Assembly: GCA_037953745.1 (NCBI GenBank)
Contig: JBAKBP010007939.1
Coordinates: 31,358-95,357, forward strand
DNA length: 64,000 nt
Direction: 5' to 3'
Source of the DNA: Lithodes maja
Taxonomy: Eukaryota > Arthropoda > Malacostraca > Decapoda > Lithodidae
The notes under the pieces were generated by a model. That model was not told the DNA's origin and made no database searches. It saw only the letters and a list, made by a program, of their open reading frames with translations. The position numbers and the translations under genes were made by a program. This document shows, in pieces, positions 31,416-43,072 of the stretch; positions within the stretch are counted from its first letter, which is position 1, and every line of letters starts with the position of its first letter.

Positions 31416-31633
31416 ATGGGAAAATTGGGTGGCTCTTCTATTTTTCTTGTCTTCTCCTGTTACTTTCTTGTCTTTATAGGGTCTTGGAGTTGCAGACTGG
31501 CTATTCTGCAACTGTTTCTTGGATGGCTCGTCTACAGACCCGTCATTTCACCACATTCCTCGTAGAAAAAGTTGTGACCACGCGACTTAATAATATAGGA
31601 TCTGGTGGTGGGTGAGTTTATGACAGGTGTTAA

Positions 31634-32110
31634 CACATAACGAGCGGCCTAGGCGGGTAAATAATATGTAGCCACCAGCGGGTGTTTTTACCCAAAATAG
31701 GGTGTTTACGTGATCATTGTCATGCCTAAATACGACCCAGAGCGTAAAACAAGTATCTATCCCTAAAAGGGCATAAACAGATCTTTCCAATGACACCCAA
31801 CGATCCTTGTATGACCGCTAGTTTTCTTGCAACAATCGCGCAACACGAGTGCAAAAAACATGTAATTCGGTACTTTCCATACATAATTCACTGTGTAGCG
31901 AGTGTGAGAGGGTGGAGGAGGGTGGGATTCATGTCAGTTGGTCCACCGCGGTGGTCTGGAGCAGTCATACGCTCGCTACTCTCCTGCCACCACTTGTCTC
32001 TCTCTCTCAGCAACATTACGTTCTGAAAATGCCACACGACTTATGTTGTGAGCCGCCACATAGTCCAAATTTCTTTCACTCAACATATGATGCGCGCCGC
32101 CAGTTAAGGG
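31634..32110. mobile_element. TTAA-flanked MITE family 2, copy B
   Basis: The 477-bp element lies between TTAA at 31630-31633 and 32111-32114, with left end CACATAACGAGCGGC and right end, read inward, CCCTTAACTGGCGGC. It matches copy A (12716-13196) throughout. It inserted into the 3' part of the gypsy-type remnant. On the minus strand the reading frame crosses the insertion site without a stop when the MITE is ignored. Confidence 0.88.
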
Positions 32111-32114
32111 TTAA

Positions 32115-33385
32115 ACTTTGGAGAGTTAGCAGCCAAAGTGTGGTGGAAACATCCGCCTTGGATAGGGTGTCCATGCTGATATTTAGTTGCCAGTCTTTTT
32201 TAGCATGTTTTGCCAGGTGGATGAGTTTATTGGGCGTTTCTATCTCCGTGGGGACAGCGTTTTTCATGAAGGTGACTTGGTTGATTTTCATGGCTGTAGG
32301 GGCTACAGTAGAAGGTGCTGTAGGAGAAGGTGTGGTAGGAGGCAGTTTGCTGGGTGGTCTGCTGGTCGTCGTAGCCACTGGAGTAGTGAGGATAGTTGAG
32401 GTGTTTGTGTGAGGTAAAGTTGACATTGCACTAACATGAGGGGTCCTTGTTGATGCTGGCAAGGTAGGTTGTAGGGGGCCTCGCCGGATGTAGGTGGGTT
32501 GGAAGGTGGGAGCCCATCGTTGAGGGGGTATCACGCGTCGACCAGATCTTGTACATGTGGGATTAGATCGAGTAAGGATTATAGTTGGTTGAGAGCATGA
32601 GATACTGGGGATGGGGGGGAGATTGAGCTAGGGGATAGAGGTGGCCTATTGAATTTGTTTGGAGTCGGCCGAATCAAGGGAGAAGAATGTGTGCTAGTCG
32701 AAGGTATGGGACTACGTCTGGGAAGGAGAGGTAAAGGGCGTGCAACAGGTTGATGGGAAAGATGAGATACAGAAGGTGCTGGAGACCTGAGTTTGGAAGC
32801 GTAAGGTTGGGGGCGTGTCAGGCATGACATCAAAGGAATAGGTAACGTTCAGGGAAGTGATGAGCTAGGTTGAGTAATGGCAGGTACAGGTGAATGAGCT
32901 AGAGTAGGAATGTTAGCAATGACAGGAGTTGTAGGTTGAGTATTGGAAGGTTCTGAATAAGTAGGTAAACTAACAGATGGAGAAGTTTGGACAGGAACAA
33001 GCATAGAGGGTTGACAAGTTTGAGAGGGATGCGTGGGAGGGGCAGAAACAGTGTGTGTAGGCAAAGCTGGAACAGGTATGTACACTAGAGGGGGCGGGCG
33101 TGCTGGAGGTACAGGTGTGGGAGTATGAGGTAGAATGTTTACATCAAGAGGAGGCCTTTGGTGGCGTGACAGAGTGACAGGTAGAGAAAGCTCAGGGATG
33201 GTGGGTTCTGTGGATTCTAAATTGTGGTTATTAGTTGCAGGCAAAATGTCATTCTGATTGGGATCAGCAAGCATCACATTGTTCTCATTAATAGGCTGAA
33301 ATCTACGTACATGCCTGTTACGATACGTGCGTGACTCACCAAAATAGTTGACGGTAACCTGGTGACAGTTGGGTACAGCTAAAAT
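32115..33385 (-). pseudogene. Pro/Thr-rich 3' reading frame of the gypsy-type element
   Basis: Just after a frameshift near 33385 the pol C-terminus continues in another frame (VTVNYFGESRTYRNRHVRRF). It then becomes a Pro/Thr/Ser-rich stretch in several frames (32849-33277, 32579-32833, 32115-32534). A non-repetitive segment near 32130-32250 is followed by the MITE at 32110. I see no membrane segment or signal peptide, so an envelope gene is not supported. It is probably an extended integrase tail or an accessory frame, now broken. Confidence 0.6.
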
Positions 33386-35047
33386 TTAAAAAACGGGCCT
33401 TTAAATCTGGGTTTTAGTTTGGATGGAACTGGTAAGTGTGCGACCATGACTAGATCGCCAACACAGTGGGGGCTGGCTTTTGGAGTTTCATCTGGTTGAA
33501 GGTCTTGAACGTACTGGATTTGTCTCAGGCGATTCTTGAGGTGAACGAGAGACTGGTCGAAATTCGAGGAGGGCTCATACGGGGCAGCTAGATGGCGGAG
33601 GGGAAGGAGCAAAGGTGCTACTCCAAATACTCGTTCGTGAAGAGATATGCTGTCTTCTCGAGGGCAGGTGTTGATCCCCCATTGCACAATCTTGACCTGG
33701 CTGGACCAATCCTTGGAATCCATTTGTTGCAATCTGGTTCTGATCTGATTGGCAATGGTTCTGTGGTTCCTCTCGCATATTGAATTACCCTGAGGCCAGT
33801 AAGGGGAGGAGTGGCTGATTTTAAAACCACACATTAAGGACAGTTGAGACCAGATGTGGCTAGTAAATTCAGGGGCATTGTCAGAATGGATTGCTTCAGG
33901 GAGGCCAAAATAGGGGAAGGCATGTTGAATGAGTGTCTCAGCTACTGCAATGTCTGAGTGTTCCCTTGCGGGGCACGCTATGACATATTTGGAGTACGTG
34001 TCCACAAAAGTAATTATATACTTGAACCCATGACTGTTTTCCATGGGGCCCATTACGTCTACTGCAAGCAATTGCCAAGGTTTGGAGGCAATCAACTTTC
34101 CGGAAGGACCAGCTGTGCGGGTTCGATCCTTACCCAAGGCACACACTTTGCATGACTCAGTGATGCGCTTTGCAGTGACATAGGGAGATGGGGTCAAGTA
34201 GACTTGTTGAAAGGTGGTGATGAGTCTTTGGGCGAGGTGGATACCGTTATCCATGTGTATGGATTGCATCATGGATAACACGGCTTGTGGGGTGATCACA
34301 ATTTTCCCTTCTAAGGTGAAGAGATTGTCACCTTGTCTGGTTAGTTGATCGAAAATCTTTCTAGGTATCCAATCTGGTTTTAGTTGTTGCTGGTATTGTT
34401 GCAATAGGTCTTGCTGTCTGTTGTCTAATGAGCCTTGATGATGTATTGCAAGGATCATATGGGCTGGTTCTTCTTGTTGAGGTGTAGAACTAGGAGGTGT
34501 TAATGGTAGACGAGAGAGTGCATCAGCATTGGTATGCAATTTCCCTGGACGATAAACGATATCTATATCGAATTCTTCCAATGATTCTCTCCATCTGACA
34601 GTCAGAGCATTTTTTGTGTCTGACTTCCTCAACCATTGAAGGGCGTGGTGGTCGGTTATGACGGTGACCTTGACTCCCGCCAGGTAGGCTTTGAAATATT
34701 GTAATGCCCAAATCATTCAGAGACATTCACGTTTGGTCACAGGGTAATTTATTTCTGCTGGGTTGAGGGTGCGGCTAGCACATGCAATTATGTGCTCTTT
34801 GCCGTCTCTGGTTTGACCTAAGATGGCCCCAATTCCGAACTGTGATACATCTGTGTACAATCGGAATGGTTTGGTATAATCAGGAAAGGAGACCACCGGA
34901 GAGGCAACTAATTTGTCTTTTAGGCTGTTGAAAGCCTGAATACTGGGGTCTGTCCATATGAAAGGTTCCTGTTTTTTCGTGAGGTCATGTAGGGGTTTTG
35001 CAATGGTGGCAAAGTTCTTCACAAATCGTCGATAGTAGGATGCTCTA
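33379..35047 (-). pseudogene. Ty3/gypsy pol remnant: RT thumb, RNase H, integrase
   Basis: 34717-35047 encodes the thumb (YYRRFVKNFATIAKPL) and the start of RNase H (YTDVSQFGIGAILGQ). An in-frame TGA at 34717-34719 interrupts RNase H. 33379-34716 continues with TDHHALQWL and NADALSRLP, then a zinc-binding HHCC segment (ending CKVCALG), then the integrase core. The core's three acidic residues sit in LLAVDVMGP, IHSDNAPEF and GNSICERNH (about residues 219, 276 and 312 of that frame). It ends in a chromodomain-free LKPRFKGPF tail. A frameshift follows. The integrase would have inserted the cDNA, and RNase H degraded the RNA template. Loss of gag, protease and the polymerase palm makes it inactive. 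Confidence 0.88.
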
Positions 35048-35068
35048 GCTACCGGATCACGCACCCTG

Positions 35069-35078
35069 GCTGCCACCA
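35069..35078 (-). other. Primer-binding-site-like sequence
   Basis: On the minus strand TGGTGGCAGC lies one base downstream of the LTR-like end. Gypsy-type elements start minus-strand DNA synthesis from a tRNA paired at such a TGG-starting site. The same decamer occurs at 24392-24401. Confidence 0.6.
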
Positions 35079-35079
35079 G

Positions 35080-35713
35080 TGAGATGTCGGGTGAACGAAG
35101 GGAATTTAACCCTCCCGAAAATCTCCCAGCCGGCGCCGGGATTCGAACCGTGGTTAGTGACCTCAGTAGGTCCGGTCACCCCAGGTCCGCGCGGTAACCC
35201 GCTCTGCCACCTAAGGACGTTAAGGGGAGGTATTTAGTTTGTTCACTAGACCTCCATTAACCTTAAAATTACACCCCCTTGAGTCCCTTTCAAGATAAAT
35301 TTGTACATTTATCGGTAGAAAAATGTCCCGGCCGAAGGCCGGTTCCTCTTAAATTACAGGCTCGCTATCGCTCGCCAGGATAAAATCGATACCTAAATAG
35401 CACGAAAGGTCTTAATATGGGGTGAAAGTTCTTAAAATCGCTAAACTAATGGGGCAAACATTTTATAATATCAAAACCAATGGGGCTAAACATGAGGGAG
35501 AAAGGGGTCAAGACAAAAATCCCTCAAGTGGATATCTCCCCCTAATAGGATAGTAACCTTAGTCCTCCTTGAAAGAACCAGGTTGATAGTCTCGTGGATA
35601 TCATCACGTGATGGGTTTCTTAGACTTCACCATCATGACTATTTTACACTACCCCAAACGTCAACTCGGGTAGCAGAGTATTTGGGTGGCGGGATTTTTG
35701 CGAGGGTATTACA
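35080..35713 (-). mobile_element. LTR-like repeat, copy 2, with an inserted MITE
   Basis: Minus-strand ends are TGTAATACCCTCGC and CCGACATCTCA. The unit is about 312 bp after removing the MITE at 35224-35541 and its extra target bases. It matches copy 1 (23923-24229) including the tRNA-like module (about 35118-35216, box A here TGGCAGAGCGG). Its position directly upstream of the primer-binding site and pol supports a 5' LTR of the minus-strand element. Confidence 0.65.
35224..35541. mobile_element. TTAA-flanked MITE family 1, copy 2
   Basis: The 318-bp copy inserted at a TTAA in the LTR-like repeat: TTAA at 35220-35223, and CTAA (one base changed) at 35542-35545. The uninterrupted site is preserved in copy 1 at 24057-24062 (GTTAATAGG), so insertion is directly demonstrated. 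The ends read GGGGAGGTAT and, inward from the right, GGGGGAGATAT. The core hairpin GGCCGAAGGCCGG is intact. Non-coding. Confidence 0.92.
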
Positions 35714-35817
35714 TATACTAAGCTGAATATAATCGTCTGACGGGAGCTAGAATGAAATAAAGAAATAATTTTGAGTTTGAATACAAAGTTTAGCAATACC
35801 TTTAGAGGCAACTTTCT

Positions 35818-36043
35818 CTTCATAATTGCTGAGGGACACAGGGCCCTGGGTGGGGCTTTGGTTTCCCGGGCGTTTCCTCACCCTCCTCAGCTCCCCGCCA
35901 TGGAGTGGCTTCGGTCACCCAGGCTTTATTATGGTCGGCAGGGGGGGTTCTGTGGGGGCGCTCGGTTGTGGCCTTGGCCTTGCTTGGGGCCTTGGGGCTG
36001 TTCGGCCAGGCAGCTTGGGGAACAGCAACAACAACAACAACAT
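35818..36043 (+). mobile_element. 5'-truncated (CAA)n-tailed SINE-like repeat (family 3)
   Basis: Matches the 3' half of the 16798-17222 copy from the CATAATTGCTGAGGG block to the (AAC)n tail. The 5' half is missing. Confidence 0.88.
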
Positions 36044-36092
36044 TATCTTGTTGGTGTTGAAGTGTTTATGCTCGTGACTGTACACTCTAGGA

Positions 36093-36140
36093 CAGGGGTT
36101 CTTAACCTGGGGTCCATAGACAGGCTTCAGGGGGTCCGTG
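36093..36140 (+). mobile_element. Possible hAT left end
   Basis: CAGGGGTTCTTAACCTGGGG followed by a GGGGGTCC block is typical of hAT-type terminal sequence. I found no partner end or 8-bp duplication before the next recognisable element, so it would be a fragment. Confidence 0.4.
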
Positions 36141-36611
36141 AAGGGCCGCTAAAAATCTGTATTGGGAGTGAAGCGATCAGGTGTTAATACCGACTTGAGA
36201 CGGTAACTGTGAGTGAGTAATTACTCAATCAGACTCAGTCCTACTGAAGCTCACAACTAGTGAAGGTGTGTTTGTGTAAACTACTGTAAAGTGACTCAGA
36301 ATTGTTTGTTTGTTTTTTCAACATAGAATCCACCAGCAAATAAATTACACAACCGTCATATGGCAAAAGTCATAATTTAGTGATAATAGAATTGTCTTCA
36401 GTCTAGCTCGGGCGGTGATAGGGAGAACACGCCATTGTGGGTCTAAAAGAGGCCCTCCTGGTCCCTTATAAACATGATAATATAATATATAAACGGTATA
36501 CACGTGCATATCTATTGGATTTATGCATCACATATATCTTTTTATTTTATACTTACCGCTAACCGTTTCACCCCAATGTCGCCGAAATGCCTACCCAGCT
36601 ACAGCTGTTCA

Positions 36612-36990
36612 TCACAATCTCTTTCTACATGCCGCAATGTTGCATCTCTTTCACTCTACTATCTCTATTACAACAATCAATGTTTTTCAGAGCTCTATCA
36701 GTGCATACCCCCTTCCTTGCGGAGAGTATAATTAGGCATCCGCCTTTCAATACAGTCCCACTCCTATTCTGTCCAGCTCTTCAACCCAAGAATTGGCAAA
36801 TTTTCTCGGTCTTCTTCTACTCAACAAGTGATCTCTGGAACTCTCTCCCTCAATCAAAATGTCCATCCTATGACTTAAACTGCTTTAAACTTCGTGTGTA
36901 GCCTACAGATATTTTAACCCCAACGTCCCTTGAATTCAGCCCTGTCACTCCTTCGGTTTTGGGAGAGATTCTCGTTACAGGCAACCTGCC
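36612..36990 (+). mobile_element. Decayed 3' fragment of the jockey-like LINE
   Basis: The plus-strand frames contain remnants of the ORF2 C-terminus of 26478-29441: a CCGCAATGTTGCATCTCT block, the TATTACAACAATCAATG block, then a WNSLP-type segment near 36836-36850 and the CCCTGTCACTC 3' region near 36940. Several frameshifts are present, so it is an old, 5'-truncated copy. Confidence 0.8.
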
Positions 36991-37000
36991 TTTGTCTCAT

Positions 37001-38157
37001 TTCATACACATAACAAAACAATATGTGGAAAACAAATATAAATACTAATTTTGCACAGTATTTGGTCCCTCATATTTTTCTTTTTGACTGCCTTCAGAAA
37101 AGCAGGAAATGCTATTTAAGGCACTCTAAATGTTCTAATTTTTCCGGGGGTGCATGCCCCCGGACCCACCTAGAGATCACAGCTTCGGCGCTTAGTTGCG
37201 CTATAATGATAGCGGATTGGGGAAATATAATGATAACACAATTTTTTTTTTTCATGAACAATTCCTGTTCAACCACAGATTTGGCGATATTATTTGAGGA
37301 AACGTTGCTTCCCATTGCGAAAAGGTGTATTTAAATTTCGGAGGCAGATTTTGCTGTTACAGGATTCACACTGGGCCAAGATTTATGCTTTAAACGTTTA
37401 GACTTTAGAGTGTACAGCAATATGTGTGAGTGACTGTACGGGAGTAATATATTACTTACATTCTTCTTTGCTTTCTCTTCTAATTTCTATTTCTATTTTA
37501 CCTTTATGATTTAAATTTATAATTTACCTTTCTGATTTGCTTTTCATTTTACCTTTGTGATTTACTTTTCTTCTACCTTTGTAATATATCTTTGTATTTT
37601 ACCTTTGTGATTCACCTTCCTTTTTTTCCCTCTGCGATTAACCTTTCTATTTTACCGTTCTTATACCTACTTTGTTAATCTTTGTCATTGTTTCTCCTTC
37701 GTTATTCCTACTTTGTCACTCCCCTATCGTTATTTTTTCTTCGTTATTCATCCTTCACTATTATCCTTTCGTTATGTTTGTTTTGTTATTTCTCCTTCAT
37801 TATTCGTTATTCCTCCTTCAAAATTCCACCTACATTATTTTACCTTCGTTATTCCCCCATCGCTATTCTCCTTTTATTATTCCCCATTCGATATTATCTT
37901 CTCAATATCAACTCTGTCTATCGATTTTCAGTTTTGTTTTAGTTTCATTTTTGTTTTTCATTTTATATTTTGTTCTTCAATTTCAAACTGTATTTCTTTG
38001 TTCTTACGTTGCATTGCAATATACTGTATATATGGTTTTATGCTCATTTCTTTTTGTTTTCGTTTTCCTTGCACTTATTTTGTCTTGTTCGCCATGTTCG
38101 TCTTCTCTTCCCATCGATTATTATTAGTATTAATAGTAATAATAATAATATTAACAG

Positions 38158-38201
<44 letters not shown>

Positions 38202-38740
38202 ATTATTATTATGTGTATTATTCATATTTTGGTGTTCGTATACTTGCGTATTTTGTTTTCGTTTGGATCCCCCCGCCTCTCTCTCCCCTTGACACACACA
38301 CACACAAACACACATACACTCTCTATCTACATATCTATCTATCTATCTATGTCACTCACACTCTCTCACTCGTCACAACCAAGAACTATCATCAGAGCGT
38401 CTGTTTTCACCTTCCATACTTCTATCTCTCTTTCTCTCAATATCTGTCCTCTCTCTCTTGCTCTCGTCTTTCATCTTCCTCTCATAATGTGTAATCCATT
38501 CCCATGTGAGTTTTCTGTTCTACTTTAGTGTACTAGTGTATATAAGGGAAATGCCGCATGTGTGTCTGTGTGTGTGTGTGTTAGATAGCGTATCATCACT
38601 CACAAAGGAAGTAATATTGGCCTGGTATAGACAATGGGAGCTATTACATGTATCTCAGTAAGATGGTGGGGTAGAAAAAGGAGGGGAATGAGATTTGTAT
38701 AATATATAGTGGTATAGGCCTACACAATATATATATATAT
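37001..38740. repeat. T-rich low-complexity tract with simple repeats, no gene
   Basis: A degenerate ATTTACCTTTGTG / TTCGTTATTCCTCC array lies at about 37480-37920. (AAT)n and (TTA)n runs occupy about 38128-38212. A CA run, an ATCT run and CT-rich sequence occupy 38285-38470. Long plus-strand frames (for example 37713-38528) are Phe/Ile/Leu-rich and compositional. A GGTGCATGCCCCCGGACCC patch near 37148 is unassigned. Confidence 0.7.
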
Positions 38741-38954
38741 ATGTATTGTTACGTATCTTGACTTAGAAGTGGTTAACTAAATAAATAAAGATAGAACAGT
38801 TCAGTTCAGTCAGTGACAGGAGGAGGTTGTGTTAATTTGAGTTCCTGCCCGGACCACCTGCTCGTGACCCAGTGACCATACGCACCTACCTGTGTTTGGA
38901 GGCAGTGCACTCGTGTATATATAAAAGTGTTTTAGCTCAGTTTTTAGCTGTTAG

Positions 38955-40052
38955 TTGACTTATTTGTTTTTGTTTTCTGTACTTAGTTGTTTGCTCCTCG
39001 CTAAGCTTTTTGGGATCATGTCAGGTATGGAGTGCGAGTCCTTTACTGAACTGCATCATCTTATTCTCCAGGTAAGGGAAGAGATGGTTGTGGTGAAGGA
39101 AGAGGTCTTGGCTCTAAGGGAGGTTAATGTTAAACTTCAGAGGGAAGTGGATTTGATTAAAGACGAAAATCTAGCTTTCAAGCTTAGCCAAGAGGAAATT
39201 AAGTCGAGTAAGGGGAAAAGGGAGGAAGTTGATGAACAATTGTATTCATGGCAGATTGTTAAAAATACGGGTGGGAAAGTCACACTCAAGAAGCAGGATA
39301 GTAGAATAGGTATGAGTGTGACAAATACATTCTCTCCTTTGCGAGACGAATGTGAGGGAAAAGATAGTCAGGATAAGGGAGGGTTAGACGAAGTGCCTGC
39401 CGTCGACTCAGCTCCAACCGCTGACGCTGTGCTACCTACCACCACCACCACCACCACCACCACCACCAAGGGAGCTTCTGCCACCACCGGGGGTTCTCCA
39501 ACTGCAGCTGCTTGATCCTCCCGAGGGAAAGGTAAGTCTGTGTCCCGAGAAGGTAAGTCTGTGTCGATTGTGGGCGACTCCATGGTAAGACATTTAGTTA
39601 GGGCTACCCGCACTAAACTTAGGAAGGTTGTGTGTCTGCCTGGCCATGGAGTTGGGAGGGTTTTAGAGAAGATGGACCACATCTTGGAAGATAGTGGAGA
39701 TAACCCCATTATCTGTCTCAGTGCCGGGAGTAACGATGTTGGTAAGGGTAGAAGTGAGGAACTGCTGCAGCAGTATCGGGGTGTGTTAGATAAGGTTAGG
39801 ATGAAGGGAGGGATCCCTGTAGTACATTGTATCCTACCCAGAAGAGGAGTTTCCAAGGAATGGACATCCAGGGCGATTGGTGTCAATTGCCGGTTGGAGA
39901 AATATTGCAAAGAAAAAGCAATACCATTCATTGATAACTGGGATAGTTTCTATGGGAGAGATGGGATGTACGCAAGGGATGGGGTTCATCTTTCACGGTT
40001 AGGGGTTTCTACATTAGCTAGTTCTTTAGATAGGGTGGTTGTGGGGTTTTGA
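38955..40052 (+). pseudogene. CR1-like ORF1: coiled coil plus SGNH/GDSL esterase
   Basis: The N-terminal part (about 186 residues) has a short hydrophobic lead and then a charged heptad-like segment (about 35-90) suited to a coiled coil. A (Thr)10 run and an Ala/Thr-rich linker follow. An in-frame TGA at 39513-39515 interrupts the frame. The same frame continues with the esterase: IVGDSMVRH (nucleophile Ser), SAGSNDVG (Asn block) and DGVHLSRLG (Asp/His pair). In CR1-group LINEs such ORF1 proteins bind RNA and associate with membranes or lipids through the esterase. The other copies lack this junction, so I cannot tell whether the TGA is a mutation or a normal readthrough stop. Confidence 0.85.
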
Positions 40053-43000
40053 ACAGAAATATTGATAGTGTAAATGAGAGGTTAAATGGAACAATTTTAG
40101 CGTCAGGCGAAAGCGATAAGGATATTCAGTCTCATGCTAAAAATGATGACTATATTGCAAATGATAGTAGTGATGGTGCAACGGAAGATGGAAATGTCGT
40201 TAGAAATAAAGGTAAATTAGGTATAAAGAAAAGAAGTAAATTGAGAGTATATTACACAAACTGTAGGAGTCTATGTAACAAAATGAACGAACTTAGAGCC
40301 CTTGTTAGCAAAGAAAATATAGACATAATAGCGCTAACTGAAACGTGGATTAATACAGAAACCAGGCATTTTTTAGCAGAATTTGGTATACCAGGATATA
40401 GTTTGTTTAAATATGACCGAACAAGTAAGAGGGGTGGCGGTATAGCAGTGTTTGTCAGGAGTACATTAAAAAGCTGTATTAAATCAGGTATTAGACTAAA
40501 ATAACGATAATGAAAGTGTTTGGGTAGAGGTTAACGAAGGTAGTGAGACCATAGTTATTGGAGTTATGTATAGACCGCCAAATATGAGTAGAAATGACGG
40601 AACCTCTTTATGGGAGGAAATTAAAATGGCATAAAGATTTAGCAATGTGTGCATTATGGGGGATTTTAATTTTCCGAATATAGATTGGCAGCATCAAATA
40701 GGAGACTCTGATTCTGAGGAGTTTATAGAGGTAGTACAAGATAGTTTTTTATATCAATTCATAGATACGCCGACTAGAGGTAATAATATTCTCGATTTAG
40801 TTTTCAGTAACAATGAACATATGGTAAATAATGTAGAGATAGGGGACCATCTAGGAAATAGTGACCACAATTCTGTGTATTTTAATATACAATGGAAAGG
40901 TAATACCAGAGAGAATACAACATTAATACCTGACTTCAGAAAAGCCAATTATGGTGGGTTAAGAAGAGCCCTATTAGCTGACCCTATGGTAAAAAAATTA
41001 AGTCGATCCAGGTGTCCAAATGAGTGTACCCCTTCTCAGGCACCTGTCATCTTAAGTCAGAAAGAGACGTCAACCTTGGTAGATACATACGATAATTTTA
41101 TCGAGTCAGTATTCAATGCACAAAATAAATACATCCCCAAAAGAAAATTTAGATCAACACAGAACCAATCCAAATGGATGAATAATAGACTATTAGATCT
41201 TCTAGGACAAAAGAGAGGAATATATAGAAAAATTAGGAAAGGCGAAATTCACCTACTTGCTTACTATCAGAATCTATCAAGACAGGTAAAAAAGGATATT
41301 AGGAAAGAAAAAAGAAATTATGAAATTAAGGTTGCCAATGACTCAAAAAATAATCCTAAAGCTTTTTACCAACTATATAAATCCAAGGTTAGAGATGTAA
41401 TTGGTCCCCTTAAAACTTCGATAGGAGAAATGACAGAAAATGATTTAGAAATGTGCAGTACATTAAATAGTCAATTTCTTTCCGTTTTCACTAATGAAAA
41501 TTTGGCACAGTTTCCAGAAGTCCGTAAGGTATATAGCGATAGTATAGAAAATAGGTTAAGTACGATTACTATGAGTAGAAATGATGTGCTTAAGGAAATT
41601 GACAGACTGAAACCTCATAAATCGCCTGGTCCTGATGAGGTATATGCTAGAGTATAACAAGAATGTAGGGATGAGTTAAGTTACCCATTAACATTTTTAT
41701 TTAACAAGTCATTGGAGACAGGTATAGTTCCAGAAGCTTGGAAGCTTGCAAACGTAGTTCCGATCTTCAAAATAGGTGACAAATCAATAGCATCCAATTT
41801 CCGTCCCATTAGTCTTACATCAATCATAGGAAAGCTACTAGAGTCAATTATTGCTAGTAAAATTAGAAACCACTTAGATACATTTAATTTAATAAATTCT
41901 TCTCAGCATGAATTCACTCAGGGACGTTCTTGCCTTACTAATTTGCTTAGTTTTTTCTCAGAGGTATATGAAGCAGTAGATAATGACAATTCATATGATA
42001 TAATATATTTACATTTCAGTAAAGCTTTCGACAGAGTCCCCCATGAGAGATTGATGAGAAAGGTTGAGGCCATGGAATAGGTGGTGCGTTGTTGGGATGG
42101 ATTAGGTCATGGCTAACTGGTAGGAAGCAGAGAGTCAGCATAAATGGCACGAAGTCAGAATGGGGAGCAGTCAAAAGTGGTGTCCCCGAGGGATCTGTAT
42201 TAGGTCCTCTGTTGTTTGTTATATACATAAATGATCTTGATTTAGGTATTACTAGTAGGATAAGTAAATTTGCAGACGATACCAAACTGGGGAGAACAAT
42301 TGATTCAGATAGAGATATAGAGTGCCTCCAAAGGGATCTAGATACCTTACACGAATGGTCAGTCAATTGGCAGATGAAGTTTAACATTGACAAATGCAAG
42401 GTATTAAAGATAGGGAAGATGCATACAAATGTTAAATATAAACTAGCTAATATGGAATTAGAAAACTCGAATTGTGAGAAAGATCTAGGTGTGTTTGTTA
42501 GCAATGATTTGAAGCCTAGACAACAGTGTATAAGCGTTCAAAACAAGGCAAACAGGATTCTCGGGTTCATCTCTAGGAGTGTGAGTAACAGAACTGCTGA
42601 TGTTATCTTAAAACTTTACTTGTCATTAGTGAGACTCCATATGGATTATGCTGTTCAATTTTGGTGTCCTTATTACAGAATGGACATAGATTCATTGGAG
42701 CGAGTACAACGTAGAATGACAAAAATGATCCATAATATTAGAAATCTTCCGTATAAAGAAAGGTTGAAGAAATTAGGCTTACATTCGTTAGAGAGACGCA
42801 GAGTTAGAGGGGATACGAGAGAGGTGTTCAAGTGGGTTAGTGAGATTAACAAAGGGGACATGACAAACGTACTAAAGCTCAGTGATAGCGAAAACACTCG
42901 TACCAATGGTTTCAAATTAGATAAATTTCGTTTCAGAAAATATATAGGCAAATATTGGTTTGGTAACAGAGTTGTAGATGGGTGGAATGGACTACCAAGT

Positions 43001-43072
43001 GCTATAGTGGGATTAAAAACGATAGGGAGCTTTAAGATAAAATTGGATAAGCATATGGACGAGAAGGGTTAG
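40049..43072 (+). pseudogene. CR1-like ORF2 (endonuclease/reverse transcriptase), copy A, disabled
   Basis: ORF2 begins in the -1 frame overlapping the ORF1 stop (TTTTGA at 40047-40052). No ATG precedes the endonuclease, so translation probably depends on coupling to ORF1. Endonuclease motifs include LTETWIN, MGDFNFPNIDW and NSDHNSVYF. Reverse transcriptase motifs include IGDKSIASNFRPISL, ...DRVPHERLM and KFADDTKLG. Lesions compared with copy C: an extra A near 40500, a TAA near 40633, a TAA at 41655-41657, and a deleted base near 42072. A Gly-Val-Pro-Gln to Pro-Glu change also occurs at 42181-42190. Normal length is about 1,010 residues. Confidence 0.88.

Larger units (their letters stand above)
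32115..35078 (-). mobile_element. Internally deleted Ty3/gypsy-type element (internal region)
   Basis: Minus strand order from the LTR-like repeat at 35080-35713: primer-binding-site-like TGGTGGCAGC (35069-35078), about 20 bases of leader, then an abrupt join at about 35045 to the thumb of a reverse transcriptase, RNase H, integrase and a Pro/Thr-rich tail. Gag, protease and most of the reverse transcriptase are missing. A second, downstream LTR was not found. The frame is further broken by a stop and a frameshift. Confidence 0.8.

Noticed and set aside
32076..32534. Possible envelope gene of the gypsy remnant
   Set aside because: No signal peptide, membrane segment or Cys pattern. The end of the frame lies in an inserted MITE.
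37713..38528. 271-codon hydrophobic frame, possible membrane protein
   Set aside because: T-rich low-complexity DNA gives Phe/Ile/Leu codons. It runs through (AAT)n and CA repeats.
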